A stretch of 64,000 nucleotides of DNA from Enterococcus ureasiticus (GCF_001730285.1 NZ_MIJZ01000014.1:332623-396622), one strand, 5' to 3'. Positions 34,781 to 44,264 are shown, numbered from the stretch's first letter. Program-made: numbers and translations. The notes: generated by a model from the sequence alone, not told the origin.

Positions 34781-35554
34781 ATGACTATAAATACAACAAT
34801 TTATGTAGTTGAAGATGATAATCTTTATAGAAAAAGAATTATTCATTATCTTGAAAACTACCACTCAAATTCTTTTCATTATAAAATATCTTCTTTAGAC
34901 AATCACTTGCTTTTTATGGAAGATATTCCAACATTGGACATTTCTGATAATGATGTCTTTTTTTTAGATATTGATTTGAAAATGCAGTATTCAGGAATTG
35001 ATTTAGCCAATAAAATCCGAGAAATCAATTCAAAATGCTCAATTATTTTTCTAACTAGTTTTGAAGACAAAGCAATTTCAATTATCAATAGTGAGATTTT
35101 TCCGCTTGGTTATCTTGTAAAAAATCCAATTGACTCAGCTGAACTGAAAGCCACAATCGAAAATGTGCTGCTAAAAATTGAAAGTCTCGCTAAAACGGCT
35201 TGGCGGCAAGATCAAGACATCACGACGTTTATGAATGGATACGAATCGATTTATCTTAACTGTAAGGAAATTTTATATATTGAATCATTAAAGGGTTTTA
35301 AGAGCCGAATTTTAATCAAAACTTTCTCAGAAGAGTTAATCATTGAAGGTAAAATTGGTAAAATCAAAAATAACTTAAAACAATCGTATCTATTTTCATC
35401 TCTTCAGTCTTATGTAATTAACCTTGAAAATATTTCAGCAATCAATCGAAAAAACGGTACGATTACTTTTACAGATGACAAAGACCTTTTTGTAGGGACT
35501 AGGATCATTGATAAAGTTAAAAAAGGGTTACAGGAGTATCGATATGCTGGATAG
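34781..35554 (+). CDS. LytTR-family response regulator
   Basis: A 257-residue AgrA-type regulator. The receiver domain (1-125) has the acidic pair VVEDDN and the phosphorylatable Asp in VFFLDIDL, with the conserved Thr/Lys (FLTS; YLVKNPID). The LytTR DNA-binding domain follows (SIYLNCKEILYIESLKG ... QSYVINLENISAINRKNGTITF). The gene has AGGAGGG before the ATG and overlaps the kinase start by 11 bases, so the pair is translationally coupled. Such systems are often quorum-sensing, but no peptide precursor is seen nearby. The divergent WxL operon is a natural target. Confidence 0.92.
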   Translation: MTINTTIYVVEDDNLYRKRIIHYLENYHSNSFHYKISSLDNHLLFMEDIPTLDISDNDVFFLDIDLKMQYSGIDLANKIREINSKCSIIFLTSFEDKAISIINSEIFPLGYLVKNPIDSAELKATIENVLLKIESLAKTAWRQDQDITTFMNGYESIYLNCKEILYIESLKGFKSRILIKTFSEELIIEGKIGKIKNNLKQSYLFSSLQSYVINLENISAINRKNGTITFTDDKDLFVGTRIIDKVKKGLQEYRYAG

Positions 35555-36875
35555 ACCTTTCTTCATCTCTTTATTATCACTAAATCTTCTACAACTACTT
35601 TGGTTATTCGCTTATAAAAAGATATTGCTTTTTCGAGAAACTATGATATTAAGTATTATTTTAATTGTTCAGTTTATCGTAAGTTCGCTGACCAATGATC
35701 GCTTAGTTATCCTGCTGTTGATTCCTTTTTTTCTTTTACAATTTTTATTCCCTGTAAAAAGAGTTCAAAACTGGTTAACACCAGCTTTATTTTTAAGCTT
35801 TGAAAATGCAATTGTGTTGCTCTCTTGGTTTTTAACTTTAGATTTTTGGGATATTTTATTTATTAATCATTTTATATCATTTGAGACCTACTCTACGTAC
35901 TTACAATTCTTTATTTTTCTGCAACAATTTGTTTTCTATTTACTTTTGATCTTTGCTAATTATTTAAATAAACGATTTAGCATGACAGTAACTCTTCATC
36001 TTTTACCTAAAAAATATCGATTTATATCTGCCTTACTTTTATTTTTCTTGTTTTTTACAATTGGATTGCAACAACTTAGTGTTTTAGAAGGATACTCAGC
36101 TCCTTTTTTTTATAGTACATTCATGATTATTTGTTTTACGGCTTTTCTTAGTTGGAATATGTTGCTTGTTGTTAAGCAACAAAACGAACAGCAATATATT
36201 AGTATTCTCAAAGAAAAGTATGAGCAAGAACAAGAAAAAATCGAACGTTCAAATGAGTTTCGTCATGACTATAAGCAACTTTTGATGGGACTGACTTCAT
36301 ATCTAGAAACAAACAATACGAAGCAAGCTCTTGAGCTACTTCATTCAATTATTGATTATTCAAACTCATTACTTACTCCTAATCTATATAAAACAATCGC
36401 TGTGATTCATAATCCCCCGATTCAAGGTCTTTTAACAAACTTTCTTAAAAAGTGTTCAGAAGGAAATATCCAGCCCAAAATTCAAATAACTGAAAAGCTT
36501 ACAGATATTGATATGAACATCGTTGATTTTATTCGTTGTTTCTCTATTTTATTAGATAATGCTTATGAAGCAGTTCAAGAAATTAACCTGCAGCTAATTG
36601 AGATAAATATCACTGGTAATCCTGAATTTGTAAAAGTAACAGTCAAAAATACTTATAGTGATGATAGTAGCCTCTCTTTTCATTCACTTTTACAAAATAA
36701 TTTTTCGACTAAAGAAAATCATCAAGGGAAAGGATTATATATCCTTGCAAAATTGATCGATAAGTACAAAAAAGCCAGTTATCAATTAGCTAAAAAAGAT
36801 AACTACTTTATCGCAAGTTTTTCAATCCCCAAATTAAAAAACAATAATCCATCACTAAAAAATGTAGAACAATGA
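35544..36875 (+). CDS. GHKL-type sensor histidine kinase
   Basis: A 443-residue membrane kinase partner of the LytTR regulator, starting at the ATG 35544 (AGGAG 7 bases before) inside the regulator gene. Residues 1-210 form about six to seven membrane helices. The H-box is FRHDYKQLLMGLTSYLE near 245, the N-box is SILLDNAYEAVQE near 348, and the G-box region reads GKGLYILAKLI near 400. All expected catalytic features are present. The architecture matches AgrC/FsrC-like kinases without an obvious large sensor domain. A 40-bp perfect palindrome acting as a terminator overlaps its stop codon. Confidence 0.92.
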   Translation: MLDRPFFISLLSLNLLQLLWLFAYKKILLFRETMILSIILIVQFIVSSLTNDRLVILLLIPFFLLQFLFPVKRVQNWLTPALFLSFENAIVLLSWFLTLDFWDILFINHFISFETYSTYLQFFIFLQQFVFYLLLIFANYLNKRFSMTVTLHLLPKKYRFISALLLFFLFFTIGLQQLSVLEGYSAPFFYSTFMIICFTAFLSWNMLLVVKQQNEQQYISILKEKYEQEQEKIERSNEFRHDYKQLLMGLTSYLETNNTKQALELLHSIIDYSNSLLTPNLYKTIAVIHNPPIQGLLTNFLKKCSEGNIQPKIQITEKLTDIDMNIVDFIRCFSILLDNAYEAVQEINLQLIEINITGNPEFVKVTVKNTYSDDSSLSFHSLLQNNFSTKENHQGKGLYILAKLIDKYKKASYQLAKKDNYFIASFSIPKLKNNNPSLKNVEQ

Positions 36876-36903
36876 TTAGTACTAATCATTGTTCTACATT
36901 TTT
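36861..36903 (+). terminator. Terminator formed by a 40-bp perfect palindrome
   Basis: A perfect inverted repeat at 36861-36900 centred on AGTACT, with arms AATGTAGAACAATGATTAGT and complement, ends in TTTTTA. The kinase stop codon (36873-36875) lies inside the left arm. Confidence 0.85.
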
Positions 36904-37037
36904 ACTATCTTTATCATCTAAAAGCATCAGCAAAAAAAATATTTTTTTTATTATACTAGCTATAAATTGTACCTTTTAATACTTTTTGATATGATAATAC
37001 AAAGCTATTTTTTCTACTTAAAGGAGCATACAAATTT

Positions 37038-38321
37038 ATGGAAACATACTTAGCAACAGAATTATTTGCTATAAATTATCTTCAAATTGTTTGGGCTCTT
37101 CTAAATAAAAAATATATTGATAAGAAACAAACGATTCTATTATCTTGCCTATTAATTCTAGTCATCATTATTAGTTTTTTTATTAGAACGCCTTATGTTT
37201 TTTTACTATTATTTGCTTTTTTTGCCTCCTCAGCACTCTTTATTGTCCAGCACACTAGCAGTTGGATATTGATGGCTCTCACTCCTTTTTTGATTAATTC
37301 ATTAGTCATTATTTCTTGGCTATTTACTTATGATTTATTGAATGTTCTATTTCAATTGAATTATATCGATGCAACTCAACGACAATTTTTTGTTCCTTTT
37401 TCATTGCTTGCTCAGCAAGTATGCCTTCTTTCACTAATTTTAGTGGTTAAAAAGGTAGATAAAAAATATATGATCTCTGATTCTATTTTACATATTCGTA
37501 AAAGTTACAAGCTACAATCAATGATTGCCCTTTTTTTTCTGATTATTTTTTCTTTGCTTAAACAAATCGCCATTACCTTTTTTTACGTACAATCTTTTTT
37601 TTACCTAACATTTTTACTACTCACTTTAAACCTAATCGTTTATACTACGGCGTATCTATATAGCACGTATTATCAGGAACAATTAAAAAAAGAGGTTTTA
37701 TTCGAACAATATAACCAAGAACTGGAAAAAATTACAGTCTCAGATGAATTCAGGCATGATTACCGCAATATCCTTTTGAGTTTAGTAAATTATCTTGAGC
37801 AGGGTGAAAATCAACAAGCGCTTAATTACATTGCTTCAATCACTGATTATTCGAAAGATTTTTTGGAAGAAGATTCTTATGATGATCTCAGTAATATCGA
37901 TAGTCCATCCGTTCAAGGTTTCTTGATTTCTCTGATTGAACTATGCAAAAAAGAACAGGTCAAACTTCACCTTGCTATACCTGACAAGATTCAGGAAAAC
38001 AACATTTCCTTTCTCTTGATCGATTTTCTTCACTGTCTATCAACCTTGTCTGATTTTGCTGTAAAAGAAACCACGAATAGCAAAGAAAAAAATTTGTATA
38101 TGATTATAAAAAAAGAAATAAATGGACTATACATTCAATTAACAAATATGCCTCATCCTGAAAATAATTTAGAAAAGATGACTGAACCATTGAAAAATCA
38201 AAAAAAATACTATAAAGAAATCGGACTTAAAACAGTGATCAAAACAATTCAGCAGTATGAAAATGCTGATTTTTCCCTTCAATCCAATGAGAAGCATTTT
38301 TTAGTCCAATTTACTCTATGA
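37038..38321 (+). CDS. Degenerate AgrC-like kinase paralog lacking ATP-binding boxes
   Basis: 427 residues, clearly a duplicate of the upstream kinase in plan: 6-7 membrane helices, then EFRHDYRNILLSLVNYLE with the His kept. The equivalent of the N-box (LLDNAYEA) is FHCLSTLSDFAVKE without the Asn, and the G-box equivalent is KEIGLKTVIKTI without the Gly-x-Gly. ATP binding is therefore doubtful. The frame is full-length without stops, so it is probably a functional pseudokinase or phospho-acceptor partner rather than a wreck. It has its own leader (AAAGGAG at 37020) after the palindromic terminator and lacks its own response regulator. Confidence 0.82.
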   Translation: METYLATELFAINYLQIVWALLNKKYIDKKQTILLSCLLILVIIISFFIRTPYVFLLLFAFFASSALFIVQHTSSWILMALTPFLINSLVIISWLFTYDLLNVLFQLNYIDATQRQFFVPFSLLAQQVCLLSLILVVKKVDKKYMISDSILHIRKSYKLQSMIALFFLIIFSLLKQIAITFFYVQSFFYLTFLLLTLNLIVYTTAYLYSTYYQEQLKKEVLFEQYNQELEKITVSDEFRHDYRNILLSLVNYLEQGENQQALNYIASITDYSKDFLEEDSYDDLSNIDSPSVQGFLISLIELCKKEQVKLHLAIPDKIQENNISFLLIDFLHCLSTLSDFAVKETTNSKEKNLYMIIKKEINGLYIQLTNMPHPENNLEKMTEPLKNQKKYYKEIGLKTVIKTIQQYENADFSLQSNEKHFLVQFTL

Positions 38322-38410
38322 CTGAATATATCATCAAACAAAAGAGTTTTATTAAAGTCACTCAAAATATGAATAAACCCTATACCCTATTAATCTTCGG
38401 CAATTCCCTA

Positions 38411-38447
38411 AAAACCGCACAATGCATATAATGCATTGTGCGGTTTT
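38411..38447. terminator. Bidirectional terminator
   Basis: Perfect 13-bp stem CCGCACAATGCAT / ATGCATTGTGCGG with T runs on both strands, between the convergent pseudokinase and AraC-type genes. Confidence 0.92.
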
Positions 38448-38499
38448 TAGTCCGACTGCTCGAGCCTAAACAGCTTTTATCACAGCCTCTTTCCTATAT

Positions 38500-39369
38500 T
38501 TAGACAACAATCAACTTTTGATACTTCAAAGGCGATATCCCCACCTGCTCTTTAAACACATGATGAAACGTCTTCACACTAGCAAAACCTGACTTTTCAG
38601 CCACTTCGATCATCGGAACTTTTTCATTAGCTAAAATAAATTTAGCTTGATTGACACGGTATTCCGTTAAGAAACTCATAAAGGTCGTTCCAGTATTTGC
38701 CTTAAAAAAGCGCGTAAAATAATACGAACTAAAGCCGCTGTATTTTGCAATTTCTTCCAACGTAATTGACTCTTCATAATGATTTTCCACATAAGTAAAG
38801 ATTTTATCTAAATGCTCCAAATTTTCTTTATATTTTATTGTAGAGGATTTCGCTCCTTTTTTTACTTCCGTTTGCGTTTGAGGTAGCCTTCTATAAAACG
38901 TTGTGACTAGCTGAAACAACAAGCTAAACAATGCATAATTCTTTCCTTGGTTGTTATTTGTGTATTCTTCAAATAATTGCTGCAATACTTTTTTCATGTC
39001 CAACACTAAAGACTTCGACCATTTTGAACTATGTTTTTCCCCGGTTTCAAATAATTCGATCAATGAACAATCATCTGCTGATTTTAAGTTCATCTCATCA
39101 AATAAGCTCAAATCAAACTGATAAACGATCCGTTCACTATCAGGAGAAGCTAAAAAGTAGTGCGGTTCACCACTAGCGAAAAAATAAATTTCTCCTTCAG
39201 CTACATGAACGATTTCATCGCCTACACCGATATTGACTGTTCCTCGTATCGAGTAAATAATTTCGATTTCTTTATGCCAATGAGGATATACGATCGTCAT
39301 GCCATCATTGATAAATGCTCGAAAAAGAATATTTTCTTCAAATTCTGGTCGTTCTAAATATACACTCAT
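38500..39369 (-). CDS. AraC-family transcriptional regulator with cupin domain
   Basis: 289 residues: an N-terminal cupin sensor (YPHWHKEIEIIYSIRGTVNIGV, His cluster kept) and a C-terminal pair of helix-turn-helix motifs (ITLEEIAKYSGFSSYYFTRFFK; MIEVAEKSGFASVKTFHHVF). Such regulators usually control sugar or glycoside genes. AGGAGG precedes the ATG. It lies 120 bases downstream of the lacD-type gene in the same direction but with a separate gap. Its target is not obvious. Confidence 0.9.
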   Translation of the reverse strand: MSVYLERPEFEENILFRAFINDGMTIVYPHWHKEIEIIYSIRGTVNIGVGDEIVHVAEGEIYFFASGEPHYFLASPDSERIVYQFDLSLFDEMNLKSADDCSLIELFETGEKHSSKWSKSLVLDMKKVLQQLFEEYTNNNQGKNYALFSLLFQLVTTFYRRLPQTQTEVKKGAKSSTIKYKENLEHLDKIFTYVENHYEESITLEEIAKYSGFSSYYFTRFFKANTGTTFMSFLTEYRVNQAKFILANEKVPMIEVAEKSGFASVKTFHHVFKEQVGISPLKYQKLIVV

Positions 39370-39489
39370 GTTCAGCCTCCTATTGTTTCTCTTACTCTTT
39401 ACTTTATCAAAATTTTGATTATTTACAACTGATTATGTACAAAAAAGCAATCCCTAATAGTAGCAGATTGTCTTTTATGAAGATTTGTT

Positions 39490-40467
39490 TTATCTATTCA
39501 TCCATGGTGTCGCTGTTTCTTTTAAAACCCGATTCAAGGATTCAATATTTTCTTTGCCAGCAGTTCTCATCCAGTGCTCGGCAGCTGCTTTTCCTTCTTT
39601 AGCAAAAGGTGCTACCCCTTCTTTCCAAGTTGCTCGACCACATAAAACACCGTTAAATGTCGAACCTGCTTCTTTTGCAAAGTACAATGTTTCTTGGAAT
39701 AACTGACTACTAACACCAGCACTTAGAAAAATAAATGGAAGCTCAGTTGCTTCACTTTGTTCTTTAAATAATTGTTTCGCCATTTCCTTTGAATAACAAG
39801 ATTCTTCACCAAATCCTTCTACAAAGGACATATTTACAGGAACTTCCACTTTCAACACATCAACATTGTATCGCGGTTTACTGAATTCTTTCATCATTTC
39901 AATGACTTTGTGCGGCTTGATTTTGGCATATTCTTTACTTGCTCCATCCGTGATCTGTGCATCATAAGACACTAATTCTAAGAAAAATGGCAACCCTTCA
40001 GCAACACATTCTGAACCGATTCGTTCCATAAAAACGTGTTTTTGTTCATTGATCGCCTTACTTTCGTCCACATCATAATACAGCAAAAATTTTACTGCAT
40101 CAGCACCGGCTTCTTTTAAACGTTTAACGGACCAATCATTTAAAAGATCAGGCAAACGTCCTGGTTCACTAGCATCATATCCAGTTTTTTCGTACGCTAC
40201 TAATAATCCTGCCTGTTGATCTCTGACTTTTGCTGCTGGTAATCCGTACTCAGGATCTAAAAGGATCGCTGAAGCATAGGGTGTTAATTCACGAGAGACA
40301 ATTTCTTTAAAAGTGATGATCATTTCTTCATCTACTTCGTGTCCACAAGATTTTTCAATCATTTTTTTCAATGATCCTCGTTGATCGATCGCAAGTGCGG
40401 CAATGATTCCGTCTTTATTACACATTTGATTCATTGCTGTTAATTTAGATTCTGTCATTTTTTTCAT
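39490..40467 (-). CDS. lacD: Tagatose 1,6-bisphosphate aldolase (LacD family)
   Basis: A class I aldolase splitting tagatose 1,6-bisphosphate to dihydroxyacetone phosphate and glyceraldehyde 3-phosphate. The 325 residues show [26 protein letters not shown], the [13 protein letters not shown] strand with the Schiff-base Lys (VKFL), LKVEVPVN and [14 protein letters not shown], all typical of LacD. It is the last gene of a kinase-EIIBC-EIIA-aldolase operon, with a 9-base gap after EIIA. This suggests that the imported hexose becomes tagatose 1,6-bisphosphate rather than fructose 1,6-bisphosphate. Confidence 0.93.
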   Translation of the reverse strand: MKKMTESKLTAMNQMCNKDGIIAALAIDQRGSLKKMIEKSCGHEVDEEMIITFKEIVSRELTPYASAILLDPEYGLPAAKVRDQQAGLLVAYEKTGYDASEPGRLPDLLNDWSVKRLKEAGADAVKFLLYYDVDESKAINEQKHVFMERIGSECVAEGLPFFLELVSYDAQITDGASKEYAKIKPHKVIEMMKEFSKPRYNVDVLKVEVPVNMSFVEGFGEESCYSKEMAKQLFKEQSEATELPFIFLSAGVSSQLFQETLYFAKEAGSTFNGVLCGRATWKEGVAPFAKEGKAAAEHWMRTAGKENIESLNRVLKETATPWMNR

Positions 40468-40476
40468 CGTTAGTGC

Positions 40477-40932
40477 TCACTCCTCAATTAATTGTTGATT
40501 CACGTATTCAGCGATTTCTGCTGCTGATTCTAATTCTTTCAACTGTGTTTTAAAATCATCTTTCATTAATAGCCGTGCAACTTTGGATAATAATTTTAGA
40601 TGGGTAGTTCCAGCTTCTTGTTCAGGAATCAATAAAGCGATGATCACTTCGGTTGGTTTGCCATCTAAACTGTCCCATTCAATTGGATTTTTCGTTTTTA
40701 CAATCAGAATACTTGCTTCATTGATGGCAGAACTCTTTGCATGGGGGATAGCAAAACCATCCATCATCCCTGTACTGCCTTGCATTTCACGATCATTAAA
40801 ACTTGCTAAAACATCTGCGCCATTGGTCGTAATCTGTAAATTTTGAGCGGTTTGAGCTAAAAATTGAAGGGCCGTTTCCTTTGTTCCAATTGATGTTTCA
40901 ATAAAAACGTGTTGTGCGTTTAATAAATCCAT
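40477..40932 (-). CDS. PTS fructose-family EIIA
   Basis: A 151-residue PTS EIIA of the fructose/mannitol class. The phosphorylated His lies in GFAIPHAKS; the flanking NDREMQGSTGMMDG and LLIPEQEAGTTHLKLLSKVARLL are family hallmarks. It hands phosphate from HPr to the EIIB Cys of the adjacent EIIBC. It sits between EIIBC (24-base gap) and the aldolase gene. Confidence 0.93.
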   Translation of the reverse strand: MDLLNAQHVFIETSIGTKETALQFLAQTAQNLQITTNGADVLASFNDREMQGSTGMMDGFAIPHAKSSAINEASILIVKTKNPIEWDSLDGKPTEVIIALLIPEQEAGTTHLKLLSKVARLLMKDDFKTQLKELESAAEIAEYVNQQLIEE

Positions 40933-40956
40933 TTATTTTCAACCTCTTTCTATCAC

Positions 40957-42366
40957 TTAAACTGTTGCTTCTATCTTCTCGATTCGACGTTTTTGAATGA
41001 TTCCTAGCAAAAATCCACCCACTATCGAGCCAGCTAAAATAGCCAATACCCATAGCAAACCATGTGTCACAACAGGTAATACTAAGAAGCCACCATGCGG
41101 CGCTGGCACTTGAACTTTAAACATATACGTTAAAACCGCAGCAATCGAGGAACCTAACATCATCGTTGGCAATACTCGCAAAGGATCTTTAGCCGCAAAT
41201 GGAATAGCTCCTTCTGTAATATGCGTCGAGCCTAAAATAAAATTGACCAACCCAGCATTTTGTTCACTTGTGTCAAAATATTTGCGGAAAAATAGGACCG
41301 CGAACCCTGTAATCAATGGTGGTGCAATACAAGCAGCAGAAACACCTGCCATAAAGCTTGTATTTCCTTGGGCTAAAAGCGCTGTTCCTGTCACATAAGC
41401 TGCCTTATTCACTGGACCACCCATATCAAAGGCACACATACATCCAACAATGATGCCTAAAACCAAAGGACTTGAGTTTTCAAACCCAGCTAGAAAATCC
41501 ATCATGCTTTCATTGATTGCGGACATTGGTCCTGCAATGCCAAACATGATCAATCCTGTGATTGCAACACCTAAAACTGGATATAAGAAAATCGCCTTTA
41601 AGCCGTCTAAAGATTTTGGTAAAACTTTAAACACTTTGATCAATCCCAGCACAACATATCCTGCCAAGAAACCAGAAACAATCCCACCTAAAAAGCCAGT
41701 CCCGCCATTACTTGCGACTAATCCACCCACAAATCCAACGACTAAACCTGGACGTTTTGCTATTCCTTCTGCAATATAAGCAGATAGAATCGGTACCATC
41801 ATCCCCATTGCCAAACCGCCAATTTCTTTTAACGTCGCTGCAAATTGATTGAATTGTGTACTTTCAGGATCTGCAGAATAAATCCCCCATAAAAATGAAA
41901 TAGCAATCAGTACCCCGCCACTTACCACAAAAGGCAACATATGTGAAACACCATTCATCAAGTTCTTATAAATGCTATGACCGATTCCTTTCACTTCATT
42001 TTCCTTTTCTTCTAAATCAGCTACATTGATCGGCTTCTCACCGCCAAGAATTTTTCCTTTTCCAGCAAGTGCCTCATCAATTAGCTGACTAGCTTCCTTG
42101 ATCCCTTTACTAACGGGCACTTCGATGACGCGCTTTCCTGCAAAACGTTCTGCATGAACATCCTTATCCGCCGCTATAATGACTGCATCAGCTGCTTCGA
42201 TTTCAGCTTTCGTCAATTCATTTTCGACACCGATTTGTCCATGCGTTTCCACTTTGATCGTGATACCTTTTGCTTTCGCTGCTTGTTCCAACGCTTCTTG
42301 TGCCATATACGTATGTGCAATTCCTGTGGGACAACCCGTTGCTGCAATCAATTGATACTTTGTCAT
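40957..42366 (-). CDS. PTS fructose-family EIIBC
   Basis: A 469-residue membrane permease. The EIIB domain (1-100) has the phospho-Cys in AATGCPTGIAHTYMA; the linker is followed by a fructose-type EIIC of about nine helices (GVSHMLPFVVSGGVLIAI, MGGPVNKAAY). It starts one base after the kinase stop. Fructose-type enzymes deliver sugar 1-phosphates, which fits a 1-phosphate kinase plus a bisphosphate aldolase. Together with LacD, tagatose is the favoured substrate; fructose cannot be excluded. Confidence 0.93.
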   Translation of the reverse strand: MTKYQLIAATGCPTGIAHTYMAQEALEQAAKAKGITIKVETHGQIGVENELTKAEIEAADAVIIAADKDVHAERFAGKRVIEVPVSKGIKEASQLIDEALAGKGKILGGEKPINVADLEEKENEVKGIGHSIYKNLMNGVSHMLPFVVSGGVLIAISFLWGIYSADPESTQFNQFAATLKEIGGLAMGMMVPILSAYIAEGIAKRPGLVVGFVGGLVASNGGTGFLGGIVSGFLAGYVVLGLIKVFKVLPKSLDGLKAIFLYPVLGVAITGLIMFGIAGPMSAINESMMDFLAGFENSSPLVLGIIVGCMCAFDMGGPVNKAAYVTGTALLAQGNTSFMAGVSAACIAPPLITGFAVLFFRKYFDTSEQNAGLVNFILGSTHITEGAIPFAAKDPLRVLPTMMLGSSIAAVLTYMFKVQVPAPHGGFLVLPVVTHGLLWVLAILAGSIVGGFLLGIIQKRRIEKIEATV

Positions 42367-42367
42367 A

Positions 42368-43306
42368 TTAGATCTTCCCTTCTATTATCTTGATCACAAT
42401 TTGTTTTTCTAACTCTTCCGTATCACTAAAATCAGTCAAACCTTTTCTAAAAGCTGTTGAACTGCCAGCTGCAATGCTTTGTTTCAACGTTTCATCCAGC
42501 GCTTCCCCTTTTAACAACCCACTAATGAAGGTTCCTAATAAGGTATCTCCTGCACAAGCTGTGTTAACGACTTTTCCTTTGGGTGAATTTCCGTAAATAA
42601 TTCTGTTTTTGTCTGCATAGAAACACCCTTTACTGCCAAATGACAACAGCACTCTTTGAGCCCCATTGTTAATTAACCGTTTTAAATACGTTGGACTTTC
42701 CTCTAAAGAAATTTCTTTTTGATCGAACCAACTCGCTAATTCTTCTTCATTTGGTTTGAGTAAATAAGGCTGATAAACTAAGCAATCCATCACACTGTGG
42801 TAACTACTATCCAGCACTAAATTAAACTTCTGCTCTTGTGCGATTCGGCTGATTTCCGGCAAAATCGTTTCTGAAATTCCTTGCGGCAAGCTCCCCGACA
42901 CACAAAGATAAGAACCTGATTCGATCATTGCGATCATTGTTAAAAGTTCATTGATTTTTTCCCTAGGAATCTTAGGTCCTTTATTGACTAATTTGTATTC
43001 CGTTTGTTCTTGATTGACTTGAGTGAACACATTAATTCGAGTATTTTCTGGTACATGGATAAATTGTGTGATAATCTCTTTTTCAAGCAGAAACTCTTCA
43101 ATGTATCGACCTGTAAAACCGCCACTAAAACCAATTGCCGTGCTGTTTATATCTAGTTTTTTGAGTATCAGCGATACATTGACCCCTTTGCCGTTCGCTT
43201 GAATATCATCATCGATCGTTCGATTGACTACTTTTGGTTTCATTGTTTCAGTTTCGATAAATAGATCGATCGCTAAATTCATTGTACAGGTATATAGTTG
43301 AACCAT
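42368..43306 (-). CDS. PfkB-family hexose-1-phosphate kinase (FruK/tagatose-1-P kinase type)
   Basis: A 312-residue PfkB sugar kinase. It shows TIDDDIQANGKGVNVSLILKKL, the substrate loop of FruK/LacC enzymes, YLCVSGSLPQG, KPNEEEL and the anion-hole motif TACAGDTLLG with the catalytic Asp. The third position of the usual AGDS motif is Thr here, a mild change. It is the first gene after the promoter and precedes EIIBC by one base. With the LacD-type aldolase it likely phosphorylates tagatose 1-phosphate (or fructose 1-phosphate). Confidence 0.9.
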   Translation of the reverse strand: MVQLYTCTMNLAIDLFIETETMKPKVVNRTIDDDIQANGKGVNVSLILKKLDINSTAIGFSGGFTGRYIEEFLLEKEIITQFIHVPENTRINVFTQVNQEQTEYKLVNKGPKIPREKINELLTMIAMIESGSYLCVSGSLPQGISETILPEISRIAQEQKFNLVLDSSYHSVMDCLVYQPYLLKPNEEELASWFDQKEISLEESPTYLKRLINNGAQRVLLSFGSKGCFYADKNRIIYGNSPKGKVVNTACAGDTLLGTFISGLLKGEALDETLKQSIAAGSSTAFRKGLTDFSDTEELEKQIVIKIIEGKI

Positions 43307-43351
43307 TTTCCTCCCCCTTTCCTCACACTTGTATTATCGACTACTTTCTTA

Positions 43352-43365
43352 TGTAAATGTTTTCA
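43352..43365. promoter_or_regulatory. cre-like (CcpA) site in the PTS/RpiR divergent promoter region
   Basis: TGTAAATGTTTTCA fits the catabolite-response consensus TGWAARCGYTWWCA with a single change. It lies just upstream of a minus-strand -10-like GATAAT (43333-43338), so CcpA would act on the PTS operon promoter. Confidence 0.65.
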
Positions 43366-43468
43366 TAATCACGGAAACCGACTGAAAAACGATACAATCT
43401 TTATTTCTCTAGGATGAAAATGGTATGATGGACAAAGGAATACATAGTAGAATGGAGGAGTCTTCAGC

Positions 43469-44212
43469 ATGGAAAAAGCCTTAAGTGAATCAGAAAAATA
43501 TTTATGGGATTTTATTGATCAGCATCTTGTTGAGATCCCTAATTATTCCATCGTCAAACTAAGTGAAAAAGCGAATGTTTCTACCGCAACGATTGTTCGT
43601 GCGATGAAAAAGAAAGGCTACGAAGGGTTTACTTCTTTCAAACATCATTTAAAAGACCAATCCAATACAACGATCAACTTTTCTGGTGTTGAAAAAATCG
43701 ATGCAGAAATCAAACGAGCGATCCTAAAAAATGAACGTGAAGTTATCCGCACGATCAACATGCTTGATAGCGGAAGTATTGAAGATGCGATTCAAAAAAT
43801 CAAAGCAGCACAAAAAATCGTGATTTTTGCCCGTGGTTTTTCGGAATTGATCGCCCAAGAAATGACGGTAAAATTTCAACTGTCAGGAAAATATTGTGAA
43901 ATGCATGCAGATCCCAATATCATTACCAGTATGAGTAAAAAAATCACCAGTAACGATATCGTGCTATTAATTTCTTTAAATGGAGAAACGCCTGAATTAG
44001 TCACTGCTGTGAAAAATTGTTTAAAAAATGACGTTAGTACGATTACCTTAACCGCAAATTCAGGTAGTTCTTTAGCTCAGCTATCCGAAATCGTCTTCAC
44101 TGGTTTTAAATCGGAAGGTTCTTATTTTCCAGAATATGAAGTTCGTTCAAGATTGCCTTTATCTATCATGGCGAGAATATTATTAGATTCTTACGCGATC
44201 CGAACAAATTGA
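43469..44212 (+). CDS. RpiR-family transcriptional regulator
   Basis: 247 residues: an N-terminal HTH_6 domain (SIVKLSEKANVSTATIVRAMKKKGYEGFTSFK) and a C-terminal SIS sugar-phosphate-binding domain (KIVIFARGFSELIAQEMTVKF; DIVLLISLNGETPELV). GGAGG precedes the ATG. It is divergent from the PTS operon 160 bases away, the usual place of a local regulator sensing a phosphosugar of that pathway. Confidence 0.92.
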   Translation: MEKALSESEKYLWDFIDQHLVEIPNYSIVKLSEKANVSTATIVRAMKKKGYEGFTSFKHHLKDQSNTTINFSGVEKIDAEIKRAILKNEREVIRTINMLDSGSIEDAIQKIKAAQKIVIFARGFSELIAQEMTVKFQLSGKYCEMHADPNIITSMSKKITSNDIVLLISLNGETPELVTAVKNCLKNDVSTITLTANSGSSLAQLSEIVFTGFKSEGSYFPEYEVRSRLPLSIMARILLDSYAIRTN

Positions 44213-44218
44213 GCTAAA

Positions 44219-44260
44219 AAAATAAACGACCTACACGAATAAGTGTACGTCGTTTATTTA
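44219..44260. terminator. Bidirectional terminator
   Basis: Arms AAATAAACGACCTACAC / GTGTACGTCGTTTATTT right after the RpiR stop. It also serves the convergent small gene at 44265. Confidence 0.85.
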
Positions 44261-44264
44261 AGAT

